The notes: generated from the letters alone by a model not told the origin. Shown: positions 11,711 through 24,294, numbered from the stretch's first letter. The stretch is DNA of 64,000 nucleotides from Nephrocerus scutellatus (GCA_947095585.1 OX352764.1:2217001-2281000), one strand, 5' to 3'. Program-made: numbers and translations.

Positions 11711-14083
11711 AAGTTTAATAAAAGTTGATATTGATAGATTATGTTCTTCTACTCATTGGGGTTTGTTTCAATAGGTCTGTTCGTAATAATTTTTATTAGT
11801 TTGCAGTGGTGGTTGTTCAAGTAAGTTCTAGAACAATAGAGAAGTGATGATGATCTTTAGATCTTTATGATTAAGTTAATTTAAATCTGTTAGTAGGTAG
11901 AATATGGATAAAAGGTGGAAATACAAGACAGTCGCTGCTTAACAAAGTTCGTCCTTAATGCAATTAAAAGCGAGTGCAACCTTCTCCTCCCGAGTTGCTC
12001 CCGAAGGTACCTCATTTTGATCAGAAAATATCCATGGATTTAAATAACTCAATGTTCCGTATGTTTGCCGATTAAACGACGCGTAATGTTGCCTATCGAT
12101 GCGAAGCTATATGTAATTTCTAGCCAACGACTGACTTGACTATACATGGATGTCATAACGTACTGTGCTGCTGAGTCACATTTATGTTGCGTTGTCCTGA
12201 GCGCAACGAACTTTGCAAATCCCAACGATTTTAACGTGGCACGTTGTGTTGCTGAATATAATCAGAGCCTGAAAACTGCCGAACAACTGAAATAATTACA
12301 GCACAGTACAGGACATAATATACGCGTACACTCGTATAGATAAAATGATAAGCGACCAATGATGCATGTCCTGCATTCCTGATGCTATTCTGTCCATTGC
12401 AACAACAAACCGATGGAGAAAGCAAAACATTTTCCATATTGTGGCGTGTACGGCGTTTAGAAAAATTCGCCGCACGCAATAACGCACGTGGGCAACCAAC
12501 TGTGAAACAAACGAAAATATGTTGAGAAGTCAAAGGATCAACAGAGGATATCTACAACCGAACAATTTGTCAGCGAGTATCGCCATGATTCGTGATGCAA
12601 CGGATTCAAATTTCATCGAAAAACAACATTGTCCCTGGCGCGGTGGGCGTCCTGTTTTGAATAAAGAATCCAAAGTCAGAGCAGTGGTCGTGGGGAGACG
12701 GTTGACCAGTTTGTTGGCCGGTTGGATGGTTGGATGGACTAAAACAACAAACTCTCGCTGTGGACGGACGTTCCTTTTTGGCATACAGGGAAAACGATGT
12801 GAATACGTAATCAAGAGTTGTGGCTTAGAATTTCAAACGTTATATTGATGTTGTTCCTGTCGTTGTTGTTGTCATATAATCAAATTCCTCAAAATTCGAT
12901 TGCGGACGCATTTTCCCCTTTGAGTTGTGTAACCGCGCCACTTAGGTTCGTGCTTTCAAACCGCGAGACTTTGAATAATTATCCATATAGCCCCCCCAGC
13001 TTACATAAACACTCAACTTTGCTGTAATACAGAATTGGAAGTGGTTCTATTTGCATACACTCGAGCCTTGTAAACTCGAAAACCATCCTTCCCTCCCCCT
13101 TAATTTATATTCAAATTCTGAGCCTTAATTTGATGCGAAGCGAGATAAAGATGTTCGCATGGACCTACATTGATTCACTCAGACGGTTGTTGTTCAAATA
13201 TTCAAAGGACACATCAGACTACACAATGCAAATAATTATGATACAATCAATCAATACAATTTAATGTATGGTCACGGTAATCCAAAGAGACGCGTCGTCC
13301 TTTGTTATTTTCCGAAAACGTAGCCGTGCCGAGGTCTAACGCTTTGTGGCTCAACAATTATTTTGCCAATGAATTCCATTTCAATTAAAGGAAGCCCTGC
13401 CTTAACTCTATTGTTGCAGGCAGTTAACATTGTGCTGTGGTTCCACCGCCACCACAACCTTGGTCGGCGAACTTGGTGCAGTGGCAATATAAATTTATTA
13501 CGGAATTGCCAGTAGTGGTGCTCACTGACCAAGAATCGGGACCGGCACCACTGGACCGACTGACACACTAAACAATGCTGCAATTCCAAACTAAATTATC
13601 GAAATTTATGTGCGTTTTATAATGCTGTAACTGTAAATCCCCTATGAATGCCGCGCGATTCAAATGAGGATATCATTTTATTGACCACCAAGGATATTCT
13701 CCTCGGGATTTGAACGGCTGCGACTGTCTAAAGTCCTATACCCTTAAATTGTGGTTATCGGTTTCTCTCCATTGAATTGTCATCGTGTGTGTGTTTTTGT
13801 GTGTGGAGTGGAATTTCAATTTAGTTGAATTGCGTTGAACCCAATCCCCGAACAACCCGGAAGCAACACTGGAAGCACACAGATTCTTTCACACATTCAA
13901 ATATGAATTCGATTATTGGAAATATGCGGTTTTTGACTGCAAGCAGATGCTCCTATGATCGTTCATTAATTTAAACAGACAGACATTATAAGACCAATAG
14001 AGAATGGAGAGAGAACTAAGGAATAGTGCTAATTAACATATTCATCAGACGCTTCTCTATATATATTGGCTGGCAATAAGGAG
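11711..14083. other. No gene recognised
   Basis: Open frames such as 12519-12848 and 13305-13589 have no recognisable motifs. A GT-rich stretch lies near 13785-13805. Otherwise this is unique AT-rich sequence. Confidence 0.4.
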
Positions 14084-14133
14084 AGATTTTTTTCGGGAGG
14101 CCAGGTTCGGACCGTGGGTACAGAGCCAAATAC
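14084..14133 (+). mobile_element. 3' tail shard of RTE-like LINE family C
   Basis: GAGATTTTTTTCGGGAGGCC, a GG..CGGACCG segment and ACAGAGCCAAATA closely match the 3' end of the family C copies at 34098-34160 and, on the other strand, 46815-46870. Only about 50 bp remain, directly beside the Tc1-like element. Confidence 0.55.
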
Positions 14134-14149
14134 ACGTGGGTGAAATCAG

Positions 14150-15165
14150 CAAACGAAATATAAGAAATATTCTCTCCTCTAGCCCGAATGACAGCTTCCA
14201 TTCGTTGTTTCATTGATTTCAACAAAGTTTTTACCAAATTTTAAGGTATCGCCTCCCATTCCTTTGCGATCGCGTGTTGCAACTCGTAGAGACTCGTTGG
14301 AGTAATATTTCCGACTTGAACTCTTGTTTTCAGCTCGTTCCATAAATGTTCGATGGGATTGAGGTCCAGGCTTCGAGCTGGCCACTCCATAACAGGCACA
14401 TCCATCTCTTGAAGGTACAGAAAGTTTTCAGCAATAAACCTGGCCAAAGATACGACATAGTCCTCGAGTACTTCCTCAATGTACCGTTGAGAAGTCAATC
14501 CTCTTGATCGACAGCCAGTACTCCCTCCGGAGATGAACACAGTATCTATCTCTGCCTGCAGTGACATACCTACCAAGAACATGCACGACCTACCGCCATA
14601 CGAGACACGTTCTTCAATGCAACATTATACAAATCGCTCTCCAGATCTTCTGTACACTCTTCGTCGCCCATAGTTGCCACATAAACACATCCTGCACTCG
14701 TCAGAGAACACCACTGTTCTCCATTGTTCTTCTGTCCAATCCAATTGCTGTCGAGCGAATGGTGAGCGTCGGTGGGCTGAGGTCAATTTCTGTGCGTTGC
14801 TGGCCTGGGTACAGTCAGATCACCTTTTCGAAGTCGTCTTTTAAATGTCCACCGACTGACTTTGATTTCACAAACTTCTGGGATCCGCTGTCTCAGAAGA
14901 ACCGCATTCAAACACCGATTTCGCAACGAAGTCGTCACAAGAGAACGGTCATCAGGCTGTGTTGTAACTTGAGGTCCGCCAGATCATTGTCGCCATCTGA
15001 AGCCGCCAGTTTCTTGATATCTCTGCCACACTCGACGATCGGAGAATCGTCTCAAATTTAGTTGTCGAGCCACTTTACTTTGGTTCTGCCTCGCATCAAT
15101 TAGTGCAAACATTTGAGCGGCCACTTCTGGTGGTGGTATTCATTTTTTTGTTCCGGATGAAGACG
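14150..15165 (-). mobile_element. Tc1-like DNA transposon, decayed transposase
   Basis: On the minus strand the N-terminal helix-turn-helix reads QNQSKVARQLNL and WQRYQETGGFR (about 15110-15000). Next come SLRNRCLNAVLLRQRIPEV and WTFKRRLRKGDLTVPRPA. The catalytic core follows: VVFSDEC with the first Asp, YGRRRVYRRSGERF, then RYIEEVLEDYVVSLARFIAENF (14241-14582). A segment expected to hold the second catalytic Asp (usually DNARPH) is deleted, so LYLQ joins EMDVPVMEWPARS. The third acidic residue lies in SLDLNPIEHLWNELK. The C-terminus KSMKQRMEAVIRARGENI lies near 14160-14240. Stops and frameshifts split it. I could not define terminal inverted repeats. Confidence 0.9.
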
Positions 15166-15299
15166 TAATCGATAGAAGACCGTTCAGGCTAAGGGTTGAT
15201 ATGAGAATGATGACAATTCCGAACGAGCAATTTCGGGGTATGCTATTGAAATTTTGTTATTGAAGTTAGAGGTTAATTCGAAACCCTACTGTATGCATT

Positions 15300-16600
15300 T
15301 TACCAAATCACTTTGGTGGCACGGTATAAGTACAAAAAAGATACCACTGGATAGATGTTGAAATAAACTTTGGATCTACCACTTGTGAGCCAGTAGATGC
15401 CTCTAAGGCACTGGATGTATACAATGATGGTGAGACCGATAATCACGTACGGGGTTATCGTTTGGTGGCCAAACGGACAACGGCAACTAAGCTTTAGAAT
15501 CTACAAAGTATTGCATATTTATGGGTAACGAGTACCATGCGCACCTGCCTTACGACTGCATTAGAAGCTATTGTGGGGATTTTATGCTGCCAATATCCAT
15601 CAGGAAGACTGCCGCTAGATGCGCTATTAACCTGCCACTAGAATACGAGTACAAACCAGGTGACTATGTGGGACACCTGAAAATTCTTAACTCAATTCAC
15701 GAAAGAGACATATTTTGCACTATCCCCGACACCATGGTCAGGGAGTACTGTTTTGGGTATTTATGCGAATAATATTAGGCCAAGAAATCTGATCTAATGG
15801 TATTTCAGCACTGGACGCTAATTGTCTGGTCTGGTACACAGACCGATCGAAGAGGATCGAAGATGGAAGCTGGTGTTTTCGGACCCAACACCAAAGTCTG
15901 GATACCAATGGGTATGCGTCCCACGGTTTTTAGGCGAAACTCCATGCCATTGTGGTCTGCGCTAGGTCTAACCTTAGTAAGGCGCTACGATTACCTTCTT
16001 TTCAGATAGTCAGGCACAACTGAAAGCGTTATCGTCTAACATAATGGACTCTTAATCAGTTAAATGCTGCTACGATGCACTGCAATCTCTAGCAAAGCAT
16101 AACAGGGTGAAGCTTGGTTCCCTGGTCTCCTAGGAATTGTAGGCAATGAATATGCAGATGAACTAGCCAGGGCTGGATCGGAATCTGCGTTCTTATGACC
16201 GTCAACTGGGCTGCCATCACAGCGCTGATTAATAAGTGGGAAAGTAAACTTCATCTAGGCCAATGGGATAATATCCCAGGGCTTAGACGATCCAAACGAT
16301 TAATCAGGCTCTTTTCCTGTAAGAAAATCCCTGATCTAGATACGGATAGCATTAGAAAGCTCACAGGTCACTAGACGTAGTAAGTCTCTTATATTAGCTA
16401 CACCCTATGATACAATAGATCTTTTTTGGTCGCAACAGCAGCCAATTGGGCTAGGGTTGTCTTCAATAACAAAAAAGATTTATCTTTGGAGCGACTGTTT
16501 GTTAATTCCATCTTCCGTATAATATGGCTAAATATAATGGTAACGCAATAGAACTGATGTGGAAAACAATCGACTCATTGAATGAAATAAATATTTAGTG
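15300..16600 (+). mobile_element. LOA/R1-type LINE fragment: thumb, RNase H and C-terminus
   Basis: The plus strand gives WMYTMMVRP and GVIVWWPNGQRQL near 15410-15490, then IRKTAARCAINLPLE, the same thumb as the copy at 3509-4738 but opposite in orientation. RNase H follows as a YTDRSK-like start, VFGPNTKVWIPMG and, near 16145-16190, GNEYADELARAGSES. After that come KKIPDLDTDSIRKLTGH and a probable 3' end near AATGAAATAAATA (16578-16592). Frames change several times and stops are frequent, so it is a relic. The RT core and everything 5' of it are missing. Confidence 0.75.
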
Positions 16601-18059
16601 TATCTAACGTTTTCTGTTTTTCGCTTTTTTATCGCATTTTTCGTTGAAATTCCTCCGGCAATGGTGAACTCGTTATTTATACATCCTTCGCGTCCTTCAC
16701 TTCCTTCGAAATAAGTCCAACCTCAGACACTCGAGCAAATTGGTACTTGATTTTAATTTAGATTAGAAACGCGAAAATAATTGGAATAACCATCAGAGGA
16801 GAGTGGAGTGCGCTGGATGAGGCGGAGAGCGGATGCACCTCATTGTCGACGAAGCCAGCCATTCCTTTGGAAAATGATAATTAATCAGAGTGCGCTCATT
16901 CGTGGCGATTCCTATGATTCTGGTTTGAAACGTGGTAATGGTACAATGGTTCTTTATATTTTATTTTCTGCCTTCCCGTATATTGTAGAAGCAGAGATCT
17001 CGCGATAACCAACCGATACTTACGCGCAGAACTCCTACTTTACAGCGTGTAATTGAAGCTTTCCTTCTACTGCTTCCCAGGAACACTTGTACTTTAAACG
17101 GATCGCTGTGGCGCAATAATAGATTTCAATTATACAGCTCGTTTGTTGCATCAAATCGTCCTTAGGAATAGAGTACGTTGCGAATACTTCATGAAACTCC
17201 AATGAATGTGGGGTAAAATTTTTGTCCAATGCATCAATGCCTGGATATTTATCGGAAGAATGGTATGTTATCGAGTATACTGGTTCACTTGCTTCCCATA
17301 TCTTCGTCAGTGTTCTTCAGAAGTTTTACCAACTCCGCAACTTTGTTTGTCGTACCATCGTCGTTGTATCGTTAACTTTTGATGGCGATAGCCAGCGCCC
17401 GAAAGTAATACCCACCCAACTGTGAATTGTAGAGAAGAAAGACAAGAAGAGGAAGGAGAAGATGACGCAAAGCTCTTCCACCGCAGTTCACTTGTTTTTG
17501 TGGTTTCTGATATTCCACTTAGAAGCGGAAATGATTTCGCTTTGATGTTCCACGAGTTTGTTAGCAGCACACTAACGAGGGAATTCCACGACAGGAAGAA
17601 ACTACCTTTAGGCCACACTGCATTGTGCGTCTTGTCTGTGTGTGCATTGTGTGCTTTGCTTTTGTCCTCTCTTCAGGGACAAAATAACTAATAATGACTT
17701 TTAAGTCATTTCATTTGAGGTCAACCGAAAACTTAATCCGTTTCCTTTGTGTTGTATGTTGGATGTATTGGAGGTATTGTAATGGACTTGCTTCTCGCGG
17801 TGCAATCACAGGGACTCTGTTATTACATTATCATTTAAATCAAGGTTTTGTTTGAGGAAATTATCTAAAAGACTAGGAGAGGTATCAACGTTTTTTGATA
17901 GTTTGCTGTTTCAAACTAAAACACAGAACAGTTTGTATTTAACGATGATTTGGTTTGTGGGTCAAGAGACAGATAAATTTTGGTTTCAGTTTTTTTTTCT
18001 GACTGAGTTTTGGATTTCCGTTTTCTTTTTGATAATATTTTGTTTTGGTTCCATCATAT
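16601..18059. other. No gene recognised
   Basis: Open frames such as 17422-17691 and 17307-17618 have no recognisable motif. This is unique sequence between two LINE relics. Confidence 0.4.
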
Positions 18060-19945
18060 CCCATATATTACAAGCGCTCCATTTAAGGTGCAGTTACATA
18101 GGCAAAATAGAACGTACCAGTGTGCAGAGCTGTTCCTACACAATTTACAACACGCGTGCGATCTCTAGACAGGAGTCTTTTGTCAATGCGTGTGCGTGTG
18201 TCTTTAACAGGAATGATGAAAGACTGATTGGTCTGAGATCCGTTGTACTAAAATGCGAGCATTTGCCGGCTTTTGGTATGAAAACCACGTTTACTTCTCT
18301 TCATAAAACTGGAATATGGACCAGATCGAGGAAACTCTTTAGAATTGTTTCTATCAAAGGAAGGATAATATCCGAAGTCCCTCGTTGCTCGGCTATAAGC
18401 GTTTGGCTGTCCTTATTCTTTTTTTATAAAGTTTAAGGGACGCTTTGTAAGCACTTCAGTCAGTTTCTTATCTAGTAGCCTTGGCTACGTTGAATAGCTT
18501 TCTGCTGCTGTTCCTAGTGTTTCCAAGCACCCAAGTCCACCATTGTGATCTCTTCATGCCTCTTGAGCGAATGATAGGGCAGAAAGCAGACAGCGCTGTA
18601 TTGAAAACACAGGCTAGTAGCTAAGGAGGGAATAGAAAGATCAGAGTTTACGTTTAAATAATCGTTAAACGTTTCTCTATTTTTGAGCCAGTCAGTATTC
18701 CTATGATTTCTCGACCGCTGAAGTTAGGGAGTAAAAATCCATTTATGCTACGTTTCACTTTTATGCAGGGTCTAGGATACCTTTATTTGCTACACATAGC
18801 GAATATTATCCAGGAGTCCTGGGTCCGCAAAACCAAGTTTTAAACAATCCATGGTTCTTGGATCAGGACTATGTCCTCTCCGCCTTTAAGAAGACGGAAT
18901 GAAAGGGAGCCCCGGGCCTTTTTAGAGTGATGGTGGATTAACTTAGCGGCCTTGATGATAGCCGCCATCTTGAGTGATAGGAGGTGGTCCTGGATACTCC
19001 TTCATAAATATTAAGAAGTTGCCTGTTAGGTTTAGATTGACTAACTGCCACCGTTCGGGGGAGATAATTCCGTCAGTGTCGGTGCGATCTATCACTGCGA
19101 CTACGGTTTCATCCTAAAGGACATCACTATGAGATGTAATAGTGTAGTGACTGATCGTGCTGCTATTATCCACTTTAAGTCTTTTTGAAACCGAAGCGGT
19201 TTTCTACACCGATCTCTGACGCTTAGACGTAAAGTCATCGCTGGTCCGTTTTTTGTGTTTATCTGTAAGGGCTTGGGCCAATTTTATCATAGCGACTTGC
19301 TTCGGTGTTCTGTTGGACTTTAAATCACTTCGATGGCCTTCAGTGTCCAAACAGCATTTTGTCAATGTTTGTACAACAATCTAGATGGAATGCGTTGTCG
19401 CGAACCTTCACCAGATGCACCTAGAAAGTTATTAGCAGCGAAAGGGCCATGAGGTGCTAAAATCCTACCGCTTCTAGTACCAGGCCTAACTGTTAAAGCC
19501 GACCTGAAACTGTCGGCACCGTTGTAGGAGCATTACCGGTAGACAGCAATGGCACCGTACTACCGTCCGGTTAAGAAGAAGTAAAGAAAGGTCTACAAAA
19601 CTTTTGTTTTAGTTTTCTTAGAATAAGCAAAAGAAAAATGTTTTCTGTCTTTTATTTGGATTCCCACAAGTGGCGGATAAATGGTGCTCCATCTGCACAG
19701 AGATCAACAATATACAGATAAGGCTACATAATCTGGAGGTCGCCATCAGGTATCCATATACTCCGCGAGCGACTGGGCTATTTTTAAACTGGGCTCACAA
19801 CCAGGCTAATTCTCGGCACGTAACTTTTAACACCTCAATCCAGCCCAGGGGATGAGGAAGGGGATTGGGAACAAGAGACCGAAGGAATGAGAAGGATGGA
19901 GGGGGAGAGAAGGTAATGAACGAACTTTGGTTTCAGGAATCATCT
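18060..19945 (-). mobile_element. Second copy of the 55-58 kb LOA/R1-type LINE, with 5' UTR
   Basis: This minus-strand copy aligns block by block with 55.7-58.8 kb. An RT N-terminal piece lies at 18190-18440 (antisense of the open frame 17852-18436), pre-RT sequence near 18500-18650, the endonuclease/ORF1 junction around 18710-18960, ORF1 around 19020-19560 and the 5' UTR at about 19650-19945. The endonuclease middle (56.4-56.9 kb in the other copy) is deleted. Frameshifts and stops are everywhere. It reaches the same 5' boundary region as the other copy, so it was probably inserted at full length and then decayed. Confidence 0.75.
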
Positions 19946-19994
19946 AGAGAAAAACTCTCAAACATCTTTGACTTTACATAGCCCCTGCAACTCG

Positions 19995-20500
19995 ACAAGA
20001 TCGACGCTTAGGTAGAAGTTTATGTGGATAACTTTTTTACATCTTTGCGCTTACGAGTTCGAGTACGATGCACTTCATAGCAGATGGATCATGATGTTAC
20101 CAGAACTCTTCGAGCCAATAGAATTGAAGATGCACCTCTAAAAGAGGTACAACAAGTGAAAAATACAGTAAGTGGATCCTACCACCACGTCACGGATATA
20201 GCTTCCAACACGATCCTAGTGCGCTACAACGATAACAGCATTGCAACAACTATAGCCTCAACTGAAAGCGAGGAAAAGTTAAGAGTGGGTGCAATAACCT
20301 GTTATATAATAAGTTTATTGGTCGAGTGGACAGACTTTACCAAAACGTTGCACACTATTGGATCGGTAGAAGACTGAAGAAGTGATATTGGCAAATGATA
20401 ATTTAAATATTTTTTCTAAGAATGTAGTCTGGTACAAAACGGGACACGGACCATTCAATAGCCACCTTATGAAAATGGGCAAATCCCAGACGGATTGATT
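19995..20500 (+). mobile_element. piggyBac-like transposase fragment A
   Basis: The frame around 20012-20377 reads VEVYVDNFFTSLRL, in which the Asp corresponds to the second catalytic Asp of piggyBac transposases. It continues TLRANRIEDAPLKEV, SGSYHHVTD, NTILVRYNDNS and IASTESEEKL. In the next frame, INKFIGRVDRLYQNVAHYWIG (about 20310-20370) matches the block usually seen as N..GGVD..DQ...Y, with the third Asp kept and one glycine changed. The upstream part with the first catalytic Asp and the C-terminus are absent. Frame changes and an early stop show it is dead. It abuts the 5' end of the LINE at 18060-19945. Confidence 0.8.
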
Positions 20501-22214
20501 GGTTTTTCGTTTTTTATTATTTTGTGGTACAGGGCGACTTAAATAAAACGTCATCATTAAGATCTTCAATTGCAAACAGTTCCTGACACCACATAATTAA
20601 AGAAAAACAGTTCCACAGTTCAATTGTCGTTGAAAATGTTGAGAGAGGAGAAGAGAGCTATTTTAATAGCCGGCAAGTCTGGATTGATGCCAAATTGAAA
20701 GAAGATTTCCTCTTCTTCCAAGAAATTTTTTATTCTGGTTCTTCTTCCTTCCTAATCCCTTTTTCCAAATTGTATGTGTGGCAACATCATATGCTATTGT
20801 GTATGAATTTCTCAATGATTTTTTGGATACTTTCCAAACGGATCAGGCAGATACTTTGCTGCCAGGCGCCAGAGAAATTGAAAGTCTTATCTCTTGGTAC
20901 TTTTGGCTTATTCTTAGTCAATCAAAAGCTCATGCAGGGGATACAAATCTGTCCAACAGGATTATAAGAGACATTCAAAAAAGGATATTTCTATTTTTAG
21001 AAATTACATTTTTGCGTTGAATTATATTTCAAATACTGTGCGCTCGCTCTCAAGTTTTAACAAAGAATTCTTCTATGGTAAACAGTCACAGGCAGGAAGA
21101 ACTCAATTTCTGAATAAGCACAGCACTTGCAAAATCTAAGTCGGGTTTATTATCTTCCAAATTAATTTTTTATGTAAAAATGGAAGCTTTCCAGCTCGTC
21201 GCATATTCAGTTCATCTTGCGACTGCTACTGGTATTCGTTCAAGTCTCCTCACACGATGAACAACAAACATTCCTTCAACAATACTCACAATCCACAGCA
21301 AAGCACAATGTATCCCCATTTTGCACTTACAAGAATAGTTACTAAATCGTCCTTTTATCACAATCCTCATACGCTTATGTGTAACAGAGCGAACCAAGCC
21401 ACATTCAAAATAGAAACCAACAACGGATATTTGCAGTTTTTTGTGCTGTTCGTTTGTCGATGGGATGGTAAGCTATCACCACTATCCAGCAGCAGCTACC
21501 CCACTTTCTGTTATTAAAAACTCAGCCAAAGGAAATACATTTTAGTTAAGTCTCTTTAGAGCTCTTCCGGAAGATTTGTGTCGTTTCAGATCATAAAACA
21601 AGGGATTTATCTCAATAGTTGGTATTCGTGTTTATCGTTGGTGTGGGTAGAACCACCGCATCACACAAACAGGATGAGTTCAAACTTTACGCGTTTCGCT
21701 TTGTTTCTTGTGGTTCGTCCTAGAAAACTTCATATTCATTGCAAGTTAACCCAATCGTGGTGGTGGTGGTGTGTGGTGAGAAACCCAAACGGTAAATGGC
21801 AAATCTCAGCAGAGTTATAACTTGGAAACTATTTTTCCAGGGACATCCTTATGTCAATTGTATTGCATGGCATTCAGAAGCAAGGTTCTTAGTGCATTTC
21901 TCTTCCCGAAACCACCTCTTTGAAAACGTTACAACTGATAGACTATTTGTTGCTAACCGTAACGTACAAGTTTACAGAGTACAGTGGAGTGCATCCGGAA
22001 AGGATCTATTTAGTGATGGGATTACTTACATTCGTTCAGCGCAGCAGCCACAGCACTCACAGTCACATCCATCAGACAGCACAACACAATACTTTTCCTA
22101 GTTCTGATAACCTGGAAATACCGTCGAAGAATCGAAAAATGGAACTCTCGGCTATTAATTATAAGTGGACGGACTTTACTCGGAGAAATGTGAGTAATCT
22201 TTCCAGAAAAGTTA
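20501..22214. other. No gene recognised
   Basis: Two overlapping open frames at 20695-21020 are unrecognised. The region 21240-22200 has short frames without motifs. A polymorphic-looking GGTGGTGGTGG run lies near 21758. Confidence 0.4.
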
Positions 22215-23185
22215 TTTAAAAATGAAAACGTTATTAGTCCATACCAGTGTGTCTTCAGCCCAGGCAAATCAACAACTGATCAGATTTACACCCTAAGGCA
22301 GGTGATGGAAAAATGTCTAGAGTTTCAAAACTCACTACACCATTTTTTATAGACATTAAAGCCGCCTATGATAGCATAACCATAGTAGAACTTTATAAAG
22401 CCATGAGAGAATTCGGCATCCCAAATAAACTGACAAAACTATGTAGGTTGACCAGCATGACCAATTTTATAAGCCAAGTAAAAATATTCGGATCACTATC
22501 AAGCCCATTCAACATCTATGACGGGCTCCGACAAGGGAATGTACTGGCCTACATCCTCTTCAACCTGGCGTTAGAAAAAATGATCCAAGACTCTGACGAG
22601 AGGCGAGATACTGGCTTACTCAGACGATATTGACATCGTTGGTAGTAACCAAAGTTCTGTACAAGAATCTTTCATCCGAGCGGGCGGTACGAAATTTGGA
22701 GCTACACATGGTTGGAGTACATGGTGGCCACGTCTGCAAGTAGAAGATCCAACATTAGTCCCTCTATTAAAATAGTGGGGCTCAAATTTGAAGTAGTGCA
22801 ATCCTTTTACTATCTCGGGTCAACTGTAGCAGCCGATAACAGCATGGAATCAGAAATAAGCGCACGGTTGCTAAAAGCCAACATAGCCTACTACAGTCTA
22901 TCAAGACTCTTCAAATCCAGGAACTTAACCATAACATCAAAGCTGCTGGTATATAAGACAATGGTCCTACCAGTACCGAGACTTGGGTGCTTAGCAAAAA
23001 CCATTCTGACCTCTTAGTCGCGTTCGAGAAAAAAATCTTACAGAGGATTTTTGGCCCCGTATGTGAGAAAGGACGATTCCGTAGACTCTATAATGATGAG
23101 ATCTACGAGCGTCACCGCGATTTTGACATCGTGTAGAGAATTACGATAGGTAGGCTCCGGTGGACAGGACACCTCACTGCTGTTT
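22215..23185 (+). mobile_element. RTE-like LINE family C, RT fragment
   Basis: It begins inside the RT: PYQCVFSPGKSTTDQIYTL (22230-22290), then the DIKAAYDSI catalytic block, LYKAMREFGIPNKLTKL, GLRQGNVLAYILFNLALE and ILAYSDDIDIVGS (22608-22645), where YADD has become YSDD. Thumb and connection follow: FYYLGSTVAADNSMESEISARL, SRLFKSRNLTITSKLLVY, then KILQRIFGPVCEKGRFRRLYNDEIYERH and a RWTGHL end near 23175. Several frameshifts are present. The first 250 bp are almost identical to 33465-33700, implying a recent common source. Confidence 0.85.
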
Positions 23186-23819
23186 TGACAGTAAATAATA
23201 ATGGCTGGCAAATATCTTTGCTCTTAACTGTCAGTCAGATAGATAATATGTACATAAATTCAATGTTCAGAGCGCAAAAAGGCCTTGTATGAAATTCGTC
23301 ATTCCTGACATTTATATACTGGGTGACTTTCTTAAGTGAACTAAGTTAAGTTTATGTACGAAGACTCTACTTGATTGTTCACTCGATAGAAGTTCGATGC
23401 AGCGCGTGTGAGTCTACAGTAATTGTTGGCTTGTGTCTTAAGTTAATTGGGAACATCACTAAAGCTATTTACATACTAACTACGAGTATTAAAATTTTAG
23501 AAGTAGTTATGACTTTTTTGACAATTATTAGTCATATATGAAAAAAAAAAATTGAGATTGGTCTGCAAGAGGGTTACCACCAAGACCAAGACTCTTGCTC
23601 TCTTGGTTTTGGGATTTAGAATTTATTATAGAAAAAAAAAAAAAATTAATAAAATATTGTTAGATGTAAGATATAGAAAGTAGTGAAAAGCAACGCAGAT
23701 TACTTAAATAGTTGAAGCTAATAAAGACGTAAGTTATTTATTTATTACTAACATTAATCTTAGAAACATGATGTTATTTTTGTAAATAAATGGATTCAAA
23801 ATCGCCGATAACTTCTGCA
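23186..23819. other. No gene; A-rich runs
   Basis: Runs of A at 23539-23550 and 23632-23645 may be old retroposon tails. I see no open frame of note. Confidence 0.35.
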
Positions 23820-24294
23820 CCGCTGTTTCAATGGAATAGTTCACGTCGGAACGCTTCGAAAATCTTTATTCCAAGAGAAATGTTGCCCGAAAAATCACCC
23901 TCTCGACCGTATTTGGTTACACTGGCATTGTAATATACTTATTGTATCATTATCTGCCCAAAAAAACAGGTTTTGTCCTGTTATTGTCATCCATTCACTA
24001 TGACAACAAAAATGCTAACAAGCCGCAGGCTGCTATGTACTCCAACAAATACAAGGGCGGAGTAGACAAAATGACATTTTTAGCAATATGCTAGATGTAG
24101 CAGCCATGATGTCTTCTATCATCTACAAAAACGTTAAAGAGCCCAAAGCTACTAGGCGAAGCCGTACACGATACGAATTCCTCAACGTACTTGCTAAGGC
24201 ATTAGAAACACCCCAGTGGTTGAAAAGAGAAATAGGTGCTGCCCGCGTTTACTGGCACATTTTGAAACGAAAAACGGCATTAAGACCTTCTTAG
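23820..24294 (+). mobile_element. piggyBac-like transposase fragment B (C-terminal)
   Basis: The frames give PREMLPEKS, KKTGFVLLLSSIHYDNKN, KPQAAMYSNKYKGGVDKMD with the third catalytic Asp in GGVD, and then, after a frameshift, NMLDVAAMMSSIIYKNVKEP, ATRRSRTRYEFLNVLAKALETP. This is the C-terminal third of a piggyBac transposase. The sequence differs from fragment A at 19995-20500 in the overlapping region, so the two come from different lineages. Frameshifts near 23930 and 24080 inactivate it. TTAA termini were not identified. Confidence 0.85.

Noticed and set aside
14561..15061. 166-codon plus-strand frame
   Set aside because: It is antisense to the Tc1-like transposase, whose motifs are clear on the minus strand.
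17852..18436. 194-codon plus-strand frame
   Set aside because: Its second half is the antisense of a LINE RT (compare the plus-strand frame over 55682-55975); no independent protein motif.
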